This document shows positions 7,390 to 17,727 of a stretch of DNA of 64,000 bases, in pieces. Position numbers and translations under genes: made by a program. The notes below the pieces were generated by a model. It did not search any database, had not been told where the DNA came from, and worked only from the letters and a program-made list of their open reading frames with translations. Origin of the DNA: Palleronia aestuarii (GTDB taxonomy: Bacteria; Pseudomonadota; Alphaproteobacteria; Rhodobacterales; Rhodobacteraceae). The stretch is from contig NZ_QKZL01000008.1 in NCBI RefSeq assembly GCF_003253995.1, positions 86,642 to 150,641 of the forward strand. Reading direction: 5' to 3'. Positions within the stretch are counted from its first letter, which is position 1, and each line of letters opens with the position of its first letter.

Positions 7390-10236
7390 GACCTTGCGGG
7401 CATCCAGCATCGGCTTGAGATATCGACCGGTGTGGCTTTCGGCGACTTCGGCGACTGCCTCGGGTGAACCCGTCGCGACGACGCGGCCGCCGCCGTCGCC
7501 GCCTTCCGGCCCGATATCGATGAGCCAGTCGGCGGTCTTAATGACATCCAGGTTGTGTTCGATCACCACCACGGAATTGCCCTGTTCGACGAGCTCGTGC
7601 AGCACCTCAAGCAGCTTCCTGACATCCTCGAAGTGCAGCCCCGTCGTCGGTTCATCGAGGATGTAGAGCGTCCGGCCCGTGGAACGCTTCGCGAGTTCCT
7701 TAGACAGTTTCACGCGCTGCGCTTCCCCGCCCGAGAGCGTCGTCGCCTGCTGACCCACTCGGATATACCCCAGGCCCACGCGAACGAGCGCATCCATCTT
7801 CTCCCGTATCGACGGAACCGCCTTGAAGAAACCCTGCGCATCCTCGACCGTCATATCAAGAACTTCGGCGATGCTCTTGCCCTTAAACCGAATTTCCAAA
7901 GTTTCGCGGTTGTAGCGTGCCCCGCCGCAGGTCTCGCAGGTGACGTAGACGTCCGGCAGAAAGTGCATCTCGATCTTGATGACGCCATCGCCCTCGCAGG
8001 CCTCGCACCGGCCGCCCTTCACGTTGAAACTGAACCGTCCCGGCTTGTAGCCTCGCGCCTTCGCCTCCGGCAGCCCGGCGAACCAGTCGCGGATCGGTGT
8101 GAAGGCCCCGGTATAGGTCGCTGGGTTCGAGCGCGGCGTGCGTCCGATCGGACGCTGGTCGATGTCGATGACCTTATCGAGATGTTCGAGCCCCTTGATC
8201 GTTTCGCAAGGCGCGGGCGTCTGCCGCGCGCCGTTGAGCCGCATGGAGGCGGTCTTGAAGAGCGTCTCGATCGTGAGCGTCGACTTTCCTCCTCCGGAAA
8301 CGCCTGTCACGCAGACGAACTTGCCCAACGGAAAATCGACGGTGAGCCCGTTGAGATTGTTGCCGGTGGCTTTTACCACGGTGATCTTCTTCTTGGTGCC
8401 CTTGCGCCGCGTCGCAGGCACTGCGATCTCCCGTCTCCCGGCGAGGTAATCGCCGGTCAGGCTCTGCGGCTGGTCCATGATCTCTTCGGGCGTTCCGTGT
8501 GCCACGACCGCGCCGCCATGGACGCCCGCGCCGGGGCCGAAATCGAAGACGTAATCGGCTTCCCGTATCGCCTCCTCATCGTGTTCCACCACGATCACGG
8601 TATTGCCCTGGTCGCGCAGGTTCTTCAGCGTCGTGAGGAGGCGGTCGTTATCGCGCTGATGCAGGCCGATGGACGGTTCGTCGAGCACGTAGAGCACGCC
8701 GGTCAGACCCGACCCGATTTGCGACGCGAGTCGGATCCGCTGGCTTTCGCCGCCCGAGAGCGTTCCGGCATTGCGGGATAGCGTAAGATATTCAAGGCCC
8801 ACATTGTTGAGGAAGCCTAGGCGCTCCCGGATCTCCTTCAGGATCGCGCGGGCGATCTCGTTCTTCTGCCGGCTGAGCGATGCGGGCACGGTCTCGCACC
8901 AATCGGCGGCTTCGCGGATCGACATCTGCACTACCTGGCCGACGTGGAGGCCCGCGATCTTCACCGCTAGCGCTTCGGGGCGAAGGCGGTAGCCGTCGCA
9001 GGCGCCGCAGGGGCGGTTGTTCTGGTAGCGTTCGAATTCTTCGCGGATCCAGGCTGAATCCGTCTCCCGGTAACGCCGTTCCATGTTGGGGATTACCCCC
9101 TCGAAAGGACGCGAAACGTTGTAGACCCGCCCCCCCTCGTCGTAGCGGAAGGCGATCTCTTCCTTGCCCGATCCGTGAAGGAAGACCTGCTGCGCGGTCT
9201 CGGGAACATCCTTCCAGCGGGCGGAGGCCGGAAAGCCGTAATGCTTTGCGATCGCCTCGATCGTCTGGGTGAAATAGGGCGACTTGCCCTTCCGCCACGG
9301 CGCGAGCGCCCCGTCGCCGAGCTTCAGGTTCTGGTCCGGCACCACGAGACGTTCGTCGAAGAAGAGTTCCACACCCAGCCCGTCGCAGACCGGGCAGGCC
9401 CCAAAGGGCGCGTTGAACGAAAAGAGCCTCGGCTCGATCTCCGGAATGGTGAAGCCGGAAACGGGGCAGGCGAAATTCTCCGAGAACGTGATCCGCTCGG
9501 GCTCCCCCTCCTTCGGCGCCGTCTCGAGGATGGCGATCCCGTCGGCGAGGTCGAGCGCGGTGCGGAACGAGTCGGCGAGACGCGTCTCCACCCCTTCGCG
9601 CACGACGATCCGGTCAACCACCACGTCGATGTCGTGGCGGAACTTCTTGTCGAGCGTAGGCGGCTGGTCGAGTTCGTGGAACTGCCCGTCGACCTTCACC
9701 CGCTGGAATCCCTGCTTGCGAAGCTCCAGGAACTCCTTGCGGTACTCGCCCTTCCGGTCGCGAATGATGGGCGCGAGGAGATAGCCGCGCGTCCCCTCCT
9801 CCATCGCCATGACCCGGTCGACCATGTCCTGCACCTGCTGCGCCTCGATGGGCAGCCCGGTCGCGGGAGAATAAGGCGTGCCGACCCGGGCGAAGAGGAG
9901 GCGGAGATAGTCGTAGATCTCCGTCACGGTGCCGACCGTGGAGCGCGGGTTCTTCGAGGTGGTCTTCTGCTCGATGGAAATCGCAGGGGAAAGGCCCGAG
10001 ATGTGATCCACGTCGGGCTTCTGCATCATGTCGAGGAACTGACGGGCATAGGCCGAGAGCGATTCCACATAGCGGCGCTGGCCCTCGGCATATATCGTAT
10101 CGAAGGCGAGAGACGACTTTCCCGAACCCGAGAGGCCCGTAATCACGACCAACTGGTCGCGCGGAATGTCGACGTCTATGCCCTTGAGGTTATGCTCCCG
10201 CGCCCCGCGGATTTCGATGAACTTCTGTTCCGGCAT
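7378..10236 (-). CDS. uvrA: UvrABC excinuclease ATPase subunit A
   Basis: The damage-recognition ATPase of nucleotide excision repair, 952 residues, full length. Two ABC ATPase halves are visible: the first Walker A is GLSGSGKSS near residue 31 and the second GVSGGGKST near 640; signature motifs [15 protein letters not shown] and [15 protein letters not shown] are each followed by Walker B ([23 protein letters not shown]). Zinc-finger cysteines appear as [21 protein letters not shown] and CETCGG. GGAAGG precedes the ATG. I looked for the alphaproteobacterial LexA motif in the 72 bp upstream and saw none. Confidence 0.98.
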   Translation of the reverse strand: MPEQKFIEIRGAREHNLKGIDVDIPRDQLVVITGLSGSGKSSLAFDTIYAEGQRRYVESLSAYARQFLDMMQKPDVDHISGLSPAISIEQKTTSKNPRSTVGTVTEIYDYLRLLFARVGTPYSPATGLPIEAQQVQDMVDRVMAMEEGTRGYLLAPIIRDRKGEYRKEFLELRKQGFQRVKVDGQFHELDQPPTLDKKFRHDIDVVVDRIVVREGVETRLADSFRTALDLADGIAILETAPKEGEPERITFSENFACPVSGFTIPEIEPRLFSFNAPFGACPVCDGLGVELFFDERLVVPDQNLKLGDGALAPWRKGKSPYFTQTIEAIAKHYGFPASARWKDVPETAQQVFLHGSGKEEIAFRYDEGGRVYNVSRPFEGVIPNMERRYRETDSAWIREEFERYQNNRPCGACDGYRLRPEALAVKIAGLHVGQVVQMSIREAADWCETVPASLSRQKNEIARAILKEIRERLGFLNNVGLEYLTLSRNAGTLSGGESQRIRLASQIGSGLTGVLYVLDEPSIGLHQRDNDRLLTTLKNLRDQGNTVIVVEHDEEAIREADYVFDFGPGAGVHGGAVVAHGTPEEIMDQPQSLTGDYLAGRREIAVPATRRKGTKKKITVVKATGNNLNGLTVDFPLGKFVCVTGVSGGGKSTLTIETLFKTASMRLNGARQTPAPCETIKGLEHLDKVIDIDQRPIGRTPRSNPATYTGAFTPIRDWFAGLPEAKARGYKPGRFSFNVKGGRCEACEGDGVIKIEMHFLPDVYVTCETCGGARYNRETLEIRFKGKSIAEVLDMTVEDAQGFFKAVPSIREKMDALVRVGLGYIRVGQQATTLSGGEAQRVKLSKELAKRSTGRTLYILDEPTTGLHFEDVRKLLEVLHELVEQGNSVVVIEHNLDVIKTADWLIDIGPEGGDGGGRVVATGSPEAVAEVAESHTGRYLKPMLDARKVAAE

Positions 10237-10308
10237 GACCCCGCCTTCCGTCGATTCCGGGAAGGCTCTCGTATAGACGCCGGTGCGGGGAATGCCAAAC
10301 GCGATCGC

Positions 10309-11541
10309 CTAGCGCTTGGTGGTGGTCGCAGCCTTGGCAGGAACGGTCCGCGACCCCGCCCGCGGCTCCTGCGACACCGCGCCGCGCGACTGCATCCGCG
10401 CATGTGCCCACGCCGCGAGCCAGAGCGACGCCGTCGCGGCGACGAGCACGAGGGAGCGGACAAATTCCGTCATGTCCGTATGCTCCACGAGGATCCCCAT
10501 CGCGTAGAAGACGAGCAGGTGGAACGAGAAGACATGGAGTGAATGCTGTCCGAGAAACACCAGCGCAGGACGGGAGAAGAGCCAGCGGATCGCGCCGGAA
10601 AGCCCCCTGACCCAGGCGGCACGATCGGTCACGCCCGCGTTGAGAAGCCAGACAATAACGAAGGCATCGAGCGCGAAGGCCGCGACATAGATCGTCGAGA
10701 GCGTGGAGCGCTCGTTCAGATTCCGCACGAGGTCTCTGGTGAAGAAATCGGCGGGGAATACGCCGTTTCCGAGCGACAGCTTGTAGATCGCGAGCAGGAT
10801 GATCCCGGTACCGGCGATAAGAAAGGCGAGGCGATAGCCGGGCGCGGACAGGACAGACAGGTCCAGCCGCCCCTGTGCCATCCGGAACCCGAAGAAGAGG
10901 CCGACGAAGAACAGGACCTGCCAGCCGAGAAGATTGAAGTAGATGCCGAAGGTGACGGGCACGCCGGCCACCCGCAGGCCGTTCTGCGCCAGGTTCATGA
11001 GAAATCCCGCGAGCGCCGTCTGCGCGGCGAGCCAGCAGACACCGACGAGTGCCCAGAAGGCGGGGTCCTTGCCCTCGTGAAGCCAGCGGAAGGCCAGCGG
11101 AACGAAGACCATGAACCCGATATACATGGGCAGGATGCCCATATGCATCGACGACGAGGTGAAGACGAGGCTGGTCATCGTGAAGACGATCGGCTCTCGC
11201 GCGTAGGGTGCAAGGACGTTCGGAACCGCCGCGCCGAGAAGCAGTGCGGAGGCAAGGAAGATGAAGATCAGCCCGGCATGATGGGAGTAGATCGTCCGGA
11301 TCCGCGCCCAGATCGCACGCGTCGCGGTGGAGGGATCGTCCGACCTGAGGAACTTCTTGCCGTAGACGAGGCCCACGACCATCCCGGAGATGAAGACGAA
11401 GCCCTGCGCATCCTCGACCCAGCCCACGACATGGTGGTTGTAGCGGCCGATCGTCGTGCCGAGGATCCCGTTGAAATGGACGATCCCCATGAAGAGGAGG
11501 AAGAAGCCCCTAAAGCCGTCGATAATGTAAAGCCGCCCCAT
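10309..11541 (-). CDS. OpgC-family integral membrane protein (acyltransferase-like)
   Basis: A 410-residue protein with about ten membrane helices. The opening MGRLYIIDGFRGFFLLFMGIVHF and the following HHVVGWVEDAQGFVFISGMVVG are typical of the OpgC/acyltransferase-3-like superfamily, whose characterised member transfers succinyl groups to periplasmic glucans. The last about 45 residues are basic and likely cytosolic. The start at 11541 is chosen for a GGAGG site 6 nt upstream; earlier ATGs at 11580 and 11559 are less well placed. No glucan synthase gene (opgG/H) is nearby, so the substrate is unknown. About 235 bp separate it from the next gene; I see no gene there. Confidence 0.78.
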   Translation of the reverse strand: MGRLYIIDGFRGFFLLFMGIVHFNGILGTTIGRYNHHVVGWVEDAQGFVFISGMVVGLVYGKKFLRSDDPSTATRAIWARIRTIYSHHAGLIFIFLASALLLGAAVPNVLAPYAREPIVFTMTSLVFTSSSMHMGILPMYIGFMVFVPLAFRWLHEGKDPAFWALVGVCWLAAQTALAGFLMNLAQNGLRVAGVPVTFGIYFNLLGWQVLFFVGLFFGFRMAQGRLDLSVLSAPGYRLAFLIAGTGIILLAIYKLSLGNGVFPADFFTRDLVRNLNERSTLSTIYVAAFALDAFVIVWLLNAGVTDRAAWVRGLSGAIRWLFSRPALVFLGQHSLHVFSFHLLVFYAMGILVEHTDMTEFVRSLVLVAATASLWLAAWAHARMQSRGAVSQEPRAGSRTVPAKAATTTKR

Positions 11542-11776
11542 GGGCATCCTCCGATACATGCGCATGGACGCGGCATTCACTTAGGTCATACGCCAGAGGC
11601 GCGGCAAGCCCTCCCGAGCGGATCCTGCCGTTCATTCCCTGTCGCAACCGTCAAACTGCTGTGACGTGGAACCGCTACTAACGTCTCGGACGAGATAGAC
11701 GTCGTCCCGCTCTCGTTATACGTGAATATCGGATCCGCTTACCCGCTGCCGCGCCGTTCCCGAAACCTCGAACGGT

Positions 11777-12355
11777 TCAGGCCGCCGTGCGAACCGCTTT
11801 GACAGTCGCGCCGTAGCCGCCCTGATCCATAAAATCCTGTTCCGCCTTCTGCGTCTTGCGCCCCAGCGCGTCGTTGCGGTACGGGAACCGCCCGAACTCG
11901 CGGATGACCTCGCGATGCGCCTTTGCGTGGAGAAGGTTCGACTCCCCCGTCTCGGGCATGCGGCTGTGAAAAAGACGTACGGAGCGGTCCTGATCGCTCA
12001 GGTTTTCGGAATGCATCAGCGGAAGATAGAAGAATTGCCGCGCGGGCTCGTTTATCCTCGTGTCCCAATTGCGCGCGATCGCCATCTTCGCCGCCGCGAG
12101 CGCGATCGGGTCGAGCGCGAAGGCCTTCGCGTCGCCACGGAACATGTTGCGCGGAAACTGGTCCGTGACGACGAGATAGGCCAACGTGCCCGTCGGATAG
12201 GTCAGCCACAGCGAAAGCCCTCCCTCCGACGCCCTGCGCCAGACCGGCTCGAACCGCTCCGTGATCGTGGCATCGAGCGCGTCGTCGCGATCGTACCATC
12301 CGGAGGGACCGACCTCGTCGATCCAGAAGGCCAGAACCTCTTCCGGCGTGGACAT
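11777..12355 (-). CDS. DUF924 family protein
   Basis: A 192-residue soluble helical protein of unknown function. The N-terminus MSTPEEVLAFWIDEVGPSGWY and the core VVTDQFPRNMFRGDAKAFALDP plus FYLPLMHSENLSDQ are hallmark blocks of DUF924. The start at 12355 has GGGAGC about 8 nt upstream; an earlier ATG at 12463 would add an unconserved 36-residue leader. It stands alone between the OpgC-like gene and queA. Family members are widespread in Proteobacteria and, as far as I know, have no established function. Confidence 0.85.
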   Translation of the reverse strand: MSTPEEVLAFWIDEVGPSGWYDRDDALDATITERFEPVWRRASEGGLSLWLTYPTGTLAYLVVTDQFPRNMFRGDAKAFALDPIALAAAKMAIARNWDTRINEPARQFFYLPLMHSENLSDQDRSVRLFHSRMPETGESNLLHAKAHREVIREFGRFPYRNDALGRKTQKAEQDFMDQGGYGATVKAVRTAA

Positions 12356-12493
12356 CTGCCTGCTCCCATCCTGCTCCCGTTGAGCGAACGTGACGCAAGG
12401 CGCGCAGGCTGGCAAGTGCCTCCTACGATCACCGGGCGGTAAAATCCCTGCGTTCGGACGCAAATTGCGGGGAAATCCGCGTGCGGGGCCTTG

Positions 12494-13552
12494 TCAGGCG
12501 CGCGGGTTACCGCCGCGCGGCAGAAGGAGCGACGCGTCGCCGTAGCTGTAGAAGCGGTATGCCCCTGCGATGGCATGGGCGTAGACCGCGCGGATCTCCT
12601 CTACACCCAGAAAGGCCGAGACCAGCATCATCAAGGTCGATTTCGGCAAATGGAAATTGGTGACGAGCCCGTCCGCGACGGCGAAGCGGAAGCCCGGCGT
12701 GATGAAGATGTCGGTCGCGCCCTCCCAAGGCTCGATCGCACCCGTCTTCTGAGCTGCGGTCTCGATCAGGCGCAAGGCCGTCGTGCCCACCGCGATGACC
12801 CGTCCGCCGTCCGCCCGCGTCGCCGCGATTTCCGCGGCCGCCTCGGCCGTCACGAGGCCGCGTTCGGCATGCATCCGGTGCTCTAAGATGTCGTCGACCT
12901 TCACCGGAAGGAACGTCCCCGCTCCGACATGGAGCGTGACATAGGTCAGCTCGACGCCCCGCTCCCTGAGGGCCTTCATCAGCGCATCGTCGAAATGCAG
13001 CGATGCGGTCGGCGCGGCCACCGCGCCCGTATGCCTGGCCCAGATCGTCTGATAATCCTGCATGTCCTGCGCGTCGGCGGGCCGGCGAGCGGCGATATAG
13101 GGCGGCAGCGGCATCAGCCCGGCCTCCGCCAGCGCGGCGTCGAACGCCTCTCCCTCGAGGTTGAACCGTAGCGACACCATTCCGTCGCCGCGCCGGAAGA
13201 GCTGCGCGCGGAGCCCCGCGTCGAACGCGATCTCCTCTCCGTCCTCGATCTTTCGCAAATGCTTGACGAGGGCGGTCCACCTACCGTCGGGCTCGGGTTC
13301 GAGAAGCGTCGCCTCTACCTTCGCCACGTGACCGTCACGCGTCCGGGTTCCGGCGAGGCGGGCCGGGATCACCCGCGTGTCGTTCAGAACCAGCCTGTCG
13401 CCGGGCCGTAGCCAGTCCGGCAAGTCGGAAACCTGCGCATCGGTGATCGCCGCACCCTGGGCCACGAGCATCCGCGCGCTCGACCGGGGTCGCGCCGGGC
13501 GGGTCGCGATGAACTCGTCGGGCAGTTCGAAATCGAATTCGCTCAGTTTCAT
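12494..13552 (-). CDS. queA: S-adenosylmethionine:tRNA ribosyltransferase-isomerase
   Basis: Transfers and isomerises the ribose of SAM onto 7-deazaguanine in tRNA, the penultimate step of queuosine synthesis. The 352-residue protein is full length and begins [20 protein letters not shown], a family signature. Further conserved blocks are [30 protein letters not shown] and [17 protein letters not shown]. An AAGGGG site precedes the ATG. It overlaps nothing and lies 58 bp downstream of the large AsmA-like gene on the same strand, so co-transcription is possible. Confidence 0.97.
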   Translation of the reverse strand: MKLSEFDFELPDEFIATRPARPRSSARMLVAQGAAITDAQVSDLPDWLRPGDRLVLNDTRVIPARLAGTRTRDGHVAKVEATLLEPEPDGRWTALVKHLRKIEDGEEIAFDAGLRAQLFRRGDGMVSLRFNLEGEAFDAALAEAGLMPLPPYIAARRPADAQDMQDYQTIWARHTGAVAAPTASLHFDDALMKALRERGVELTYVTLHVGAGTFLPVKVDDILEHRMHAERGLVTAEAAAEIAATRADGGRVIAVGTTALRLIETAAQKTGAIEPWEGATDIFITPGFRFAVADGLVTNFHLPKSTLMMLVSAFLGVEEIRAVYAHAIAGAYRFYSYGDASLLLPRGGNPRA

Positions 13553-13611
13553 GGTCCGTGCCCCTTGTCTCGCGGATGGGGCTTAGCGCCATTCGGAGGC
13601 GAGGCGAAGGG

Positions 13612-16600
13612 TCAGCGGGCCGGGCGACGCGGCGGATCGCGCCGAAAGATGTCGCGAAACGCCCCCGGTGTGAGGAGTGAAAGCGGATTGACCCCGACCG
13701 CAGGTTGCGCCACCGGCCCGCGGAGCGTGAAGGTCACGCCGAAAAGCCCCTCTCCCCTCCGCGTGAAGAGCGAACCGATGCGATTGACGACGTAGAGGGG
13801 CGAGAGCACGCCCTGCATGTCCATGGTACGCGCCACCGGGTCGTAGACGCCATCCATGGAGATCCCCATCGACGCCCCCGTGGCCGAAGAATTGTAGAGC
13901 GTGATCCGCGAGGGGGTCAGGCGAAAATCGGCCTCGACCTCGTCGAAAACGATCCCCTGTCCCTGAAGCTGCTCGACGAGGCCCACGACGCTCGCCGCCG
14001 ACAGGATCTCGGCGATGGCCGGCGCGTCGCGCAGCCGCGTGTTCGAGACACGCAGCCGCCCGTCATAGCTGCCCCGATCGCCCGTGGGGGTGAGGGTGAG
14101 CGCCAGCGCGCCCCCCTCCACGCGGCGCACGAGGCCCGCATCGCGCAGGAGCGCCCCGGCATTGCCGCTGCCGAGGCTGATCGTGGCGCCCCGCGGCCCG
14201 CCCTCGATCCGGCCGGTGACGGTTTGCCCGCCGTTCACCCGGCCCTCGAAACGGCCCGCCAAGGTTCGTCCGGGCGCGAGATCGACCGCGAAGTTCGACA
14301 GCGCCACGGTATCGGTCACGACGAGCCTGTCGAGCCGGAGCGCCACCGGACCGCGGGTGCCGCCGCCCGCCGATCCGCCTCCGGCACCGAGCCGGGCGGT
14401 TCGGATGTCGATCTCTCCGCCCCGCACGGTGATCGCAGGTGCCGCGCCCCGGCCGCGCGCGCTGATCGTGACGCCCGCATCGAGCCAGGAGCCGAGAACC
14501 ACCCGGTCGAGCGCCAGCGCCTCGAACCGCGGACCCGGTCCGAGCTCCACGCGGCCTTGCGCCGAAAGACCCGGCGCCTCCAGGCGAAGGGTGTCGATAT
14601 CGGGTACCGCGCCCAGCGTTCCGCCAACGGTGAGGGAGGCGGGCGTCGCCGCCGCCTTCGACCAGTCGACGGCCGCGATGCGGAGGGCGACGCCGCGCAG
14701 ATCGGTCGTGAGCGTCAGGCGCGGCGGCACATCCGGCGCGAGGTCGAGCGAGAGATCGCCCTCCCCCGAACCGCTCACGTAGCCATCGGGCAGCGCGACA
14801 CCGAACCTCGCCAGTCCCTCGGGCGACAGCGCGACTCGCCCCTCGACCGATCCCTGCCCCCGATCGTCGCCGCGCAGGACCTGCTGCCACGATCCGTCGA
14901 ACGCGACCCCGTCGAGGGTCGCGGCACCCTCGGCCCGGATAAGGTCCAGATCGGCGGTGATCGCCATCTCCTCTGCCCGCAATTCCCGCCCCGCGACGAC
15001 CGTGTCGGACGCCAGATCACGAACGGTGCCACGGGCCGAGACGGCGATGTCGTCGGGCGTCAGGCCAGGCTTCAGGGGCAATTCGAGGTCCGTGCGCAGC
15101 GTGACCTCGCCCGTACCAAGATCGGGATCGCGCCCCACGCGATTGAGGAGCTTGAAGGGGTCCGCGTCGAGGACGGCAAGCAGAGCGGGAAGCGATCCGG
15201 TCGTGCGCAGGTCGAACCGCGCAGGGCTCGGCTTGATCCGCGTGTCTGGGATCGTCATCGTCGTCCCCGCGAGGTCGAGCGGGGCGCGGCCCGGCATCGT
15301 CACCACCCCGGCGTCGAGAGCGACCGCGAAGCGGTTCTCGCCGATCGACCCGAACCCGGCCATGCCGGTGAGGGGCGGGAGCGTGCGCAGGATCCGCGCG
15401 CGCGTCTCGGCAAAGGCGAAGCTCGCCGAAAGCCGTGGCTTCTCGTCGCCGGGCACGAAGCGCAGCGCAAGACGCGGCCCGTCGATCCGGCCCTCCTTCA
15501 GGTTCTCCGCCACCCATCGTCGCGGTCCCGGCGCGACTGGCAGCGGCCAGAGCGCGCGCAGGCGCTCCACGGAGAGCCGTTCCGTCGCGAGATCGACGCC
15601 CACGCGCCATCCCTCGGCGGAGGCGGAGATGCGGCCGGAGGCGCGCAGATGCCGTTCGCGCCGACCCTCGGGATCGGGCAGGACCAGCTCGCCGATCTCG
15701 ACCTCGAACGGATCGAGCCTGAGCCGCATATCGAGCGACCCGTCCTGCGCCCGGACCGCGTTCTCGAAAAGGTCTGGCGCTTCGATCGCGACGTCCTCGA
15801 TCGCGAATTGCCCGACCAGGGAGGCCGGCACGCCGGTATCTCCGAAATCGCCCAGATCGGCATGCCCCGAGAGCCGCAGCGCACCGAGCGAGGAGCGCGC
15901 CGAGATCTCCGCAAAGGTCAGGCGCGCGGTCGCGGCGTCGTAGTCGAGCGCGGCCCGCGCAGATTCGAAGGGGATAGGACGCGTCGCCCGGCGCGGTTGG
16001 ATCGCGCCCGCTCCGATTTCGAGGCTCCCCGAGAGATCGGCGAGCGCGCCCTGCGCGTCGAGATGCGCCGCCAGGCGTCCGGAAAGCGGTGCGTCGAGGA
16101 CGGAAAGGAAGCCGAGAACCGGAGCCTGCGCCGCGATGCTTTCCGCCGTGACGTCGTCGAGGCGCGCGGACAGCGTGGCGCCGCTATCCGCTCGGCGCGT
16201 CGCGAGGGCGAGATCGACGCGCGAGGCGGTGTCGTTCCCCTCGAAGAGATCCGCGGCGAGGGTGAGCCGTGTCCCCTCCGGTGTCCGCGCCAGCGCGATC
16301 CGCGTGTCCACGGCCTGCAAAACCTGCGCGGCGCGCGCATCCTCGAGCGTCACGGTGCCCCCGTCGATCCGCACCGCTTCAAGCCGGTCGAAGGGCGCCG
16401 CTTCCATGGCCGCGTCGACCGTGTCGAGAAGCGCCCCGAGCCCGCCATCGCGGGGTCCGCCCTCGAGCGCGAAGGGCAATTCGAACGCGCCCTCGGCATC
16501 GCGCCTGAGCGAGAGCGTAACCCCCTCCCCCGCGAGATCGCGCGGCGCCACGCGACCCCGGATCGCCGCGGCCGGATCGAAGGCAGCCCCAATCTCGCGG

Positions 16601-16923
16601 ACCTCTAGGAGAGGCAGGCCCTCCGCGGTCCGGATCGCGACGTTCTCGAGCCAGAGACGCGGCAGGATATGACGGTCGAGCCCGACGGAGATGCGGCCCA
16701 TCGAGACCGCGACGGGCGCGAGCGCCTCATCGACGCGCGCCTCGATCCGATCGGTCAGCGTCTCGGGCAACGCGATCCGCCGTTCAGTCACGGCGAGGAC
16801 CGCGATGCAGAGTAGGAGCGAGAAGAGGAGCGCGCTCGCGATCCCCCAGCTACGCCTGTGGATCCGCCGCAGGTGCTGTCTCCGCCGGCCTTTTCGGGTC
16901 CTGTTGTCCGGATTGCCGCTCAT
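13612..16923 (-). CDS. AsmA/YhdP-like large envelope protein (DUF3971 type)
   Basis: A 1103-residue protein with a short basic cytosolic N-terminus, one membrane helix (ASALLFSLLLCIAVLAVTE) and a very long periplasmic region built of beta-rich repeats, ending in an AsmA-like C-terminal segment (YDGRLRVSNTRLRDAPAIAEILSAAS through SMGISMDGVYD). YhdP/TamB/AsmA relatives form hydrophobic grooves that carry phospholipids from inner to outer membrane; that role here is inferred from family. The start at 16923 gives MSGNPDN; an ATG 60 nt upstream is possible. The gene is unusually GC-rich and long open frames antisense to it are an artefact of that. It is divergent from the bcp gene. Confidence 0.85.
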   Translation of the reverse strand: MSGNPDNRTRKGRRRQHLRRIHRRSWGIASALLFSLLLCIAVLAVTERRIALPETLTDRIEARVDEALAPVAVSMGRISVGLDRHILPRLWLENVAIRTAEGLPLLEVREIGAAFDPAAAIRGRVAPRDLAGEGVTLSLRRDAEGAFELPFALEGGPRDGGLGALLDTVDAAMEAAPFDRLEAVRIDGGTVTLEDARAAQVLQAVDTRIALARTPEGTRLTLAADLFEGNDTASRVDLALATRRADSGATLSARLDDVTAESIAAQAPVLGFLSVLDAPLSGRLAAHLDAQGALADLSGSLEIGAGAIQPRRATRPIPFESARAALDYDAATARLTFAEISARSSLGALRLSGHADLGDFGDTGVPASLVGQFAIEDVAIEAPDLFENAVRAQDGSLDMRLRLDPFEVEIGELVLPDPEGRRERHLRASGRISASAEGWRVGVDLATERLSVERLRALWPLPVAPGPRRWVAENLKEGRIDGPRLALRFVPGDEKPRLSASFAFAETRARILRTLPPLTGMAGFGSIGENRFAVALDAGVVTMPGRAPLDLAGTTMTIPDTRIKPSPARFDLRTTGSLPALLAVLDADPFKLLNRVGRDPDLGTGEVTLRTDLELPLKPGLTPDDIAVSARGTVRDLASDTVVAGRELRAEEMAITADLDLIRAEGAATLDGVAFDGSWQQVLRGDDRGQGSVEGRVALSPEGLARFGVALPDGYVSGSGEGDLSLDLAPDVPPRLTLTTDLRGVALRIAAVDWSKAAATPASLTVGGTLGAVPDIDTLRLEAPGLSAQGRVELGPGPRFEALALDRVVLGSWLDAGVTISARGRGAAPAITVRGGEIDIRTARLGAGGGSAGGGTRGPVALRLDRLVVTDTVALSNFAVDLAPGRTLAGRFEGRVNGGQTVTGRIEGGPRGATISLGSGNAGALLRDAGLVRRVEGGALALTLTPTGDRGSYDGRLRVSNTRLRDAPAIAEILSAASVVGLVEQLQGQGIVFDEVEADFRLTPSRITLYNSSATGASMGISMDGVYDPVARTMDMQGVLSPLYVVNRIGSLFTRRGEGLFGVTFTLRGPVAQPAVGVNPLSLLTPGAFRDIFRRDPPRRPAR

Positions 16924-17062
16924 CGGGCCCTTATCCCTCCACCTGCCGTCATTCGCCACCGGGGCGGGCCTCTTTCCGCTCACGATCGCGGCAGGAAGGG
17001 GGGCAGGTTTTCATTCCCCGCAATCGGCCTAGAAAGATCCGGCGCCCTGTTTCGAGGAGAGA

Positions 17063-17524
17063 ATGATGGACCTGACGAACGAACCTGCCCCGGGCTTCAC
17101 CCTGCCGCGCGACGGCGACGGCACCGTTACGCTTTCGGAGATCGACGGCCCGGTGATCCTCTACTTCTACCCGCGCGACGACACGTCGGGCTGCACCGCG
17201 GAAGCGCTCGATTTCACCGCCCGGGCCGCGGAGTTCGAAGCGGCGGGGGCGACGATCCTCGGGATCTCGAAGGACAGCGTGGCGCAGCACGACAAGTTCC
17301 GCGACAAGCACGGCCTCGGCATCGCGCTCCTGTCGGACGCGGCCGGCGATGTCTGCGAGCGGTACGGCGTCTGGGTCGAGAAGAAGATGTACGGCAAGAC
17401 TCATATGGGGATCGAGCGATCGACCTTCCTCGTCGACGGTTCGGGCCGGGTCGAGCGCGAATGGCGCAAGGTCAAGGTTCCGGGGCACGTGGAAGAGGTG
17501 CTCGAGGCGGTGAAGGCTCTCTGA
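17063..17524 (+). CDS. bcp: Thioredoxin-dependent thiol peroxidase, Bcp/PrxQ family
   Basis: Reduces H2O2 and organic hydroperoxides in the cytoplasm. The 153 residues follow the Bcp pattern: FTLPRDGDGTVTLS, YFYPRDDTSGCTAEALDF with the peroxidatic Cys44, and later YGKTHMGIERSTFLVD. The position five residues on (49), where many Bcp proteins carry the resolving cysteine, is leucine here; the only other cysteine is in AGDVCERYGV. So either this is a one-Cys-type enzyme or the later Cys resolves. A GAGGAG site precedes tandem ATGs (17063, 17066). Divergent from the AsmA-like gene. Confidence 0.93.
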   Translation: MMDLTNEPAPGFTLPRDGDGTVTLSEIDGPVILYFYPRDDTSGCTAEALDFTARAAEFEAAGATILGISKDSVAQHDKFRDKHGLGIALLSDAAGDVCERYGVWVEKKMYGKTHMGIERSTFLVDGSGRVEREWRKVKVPGHVEEVLEAVKAL

Positions 17525-17616
17525 CATGTGGTTTTGCTGGGGTTCCCGGCAAATCATCCGGCCTCGGTCGCGATCGGCGAATTCATGCCGATTCGCGGCT
17601 GGAACGGCTTTCTTAC

Positions 17617-17631
17617 GATTCAGTTAACCAT
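17617..17631 (+). promoter_or_regulatory. Candidate CtrA half-site beside a GANTC methylation site
   Basis: GATTC (17617-17621) is a CcrM-type GANTC site and is followed two bases later by TTAACCAT (17624-17631), which resembles the CtrA-binding half-site of alphaproteobacteria. They lie about 100 bp upstream of the M23 peptidase/bactofilin pair in the only AT-rich part of a 200-bp gap. The second TTAA of a full CtrA box is not present at 7-bp spacing. Confidence 0.3.
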
Positions 17632-17727
17632 AATTTCTTGCTCCGCACAGCTTGCCCCGGTACGCAATACGCAGGTAGCAAAAACCATACCAGTGCTGCA
17701 CCAAGACAGCAGAGGGGCAGAGACCAA

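Noticed and set aside
10237..10308. LexA operator before uvrA
   Set aside because: No GTTC-N7-GTTC or near match was found in this 72-bp gap.
9175..10542. A 455-codon plus-strand frame across the uvrA start
   Set aside because: Antisense to uvrA and the OpgC-like gene; no domains and composition typical of GC-rich shadows.
13705..16608. A 967-codon open frame on the plus strand
   Set aside because: It is entirely antisense to the AsmA/YhdP-like gene, has an Arg/Glu/Gly-rich composition without domains and is an effect of high GC; the minus-strand protein has a clear membrane helix and family features.
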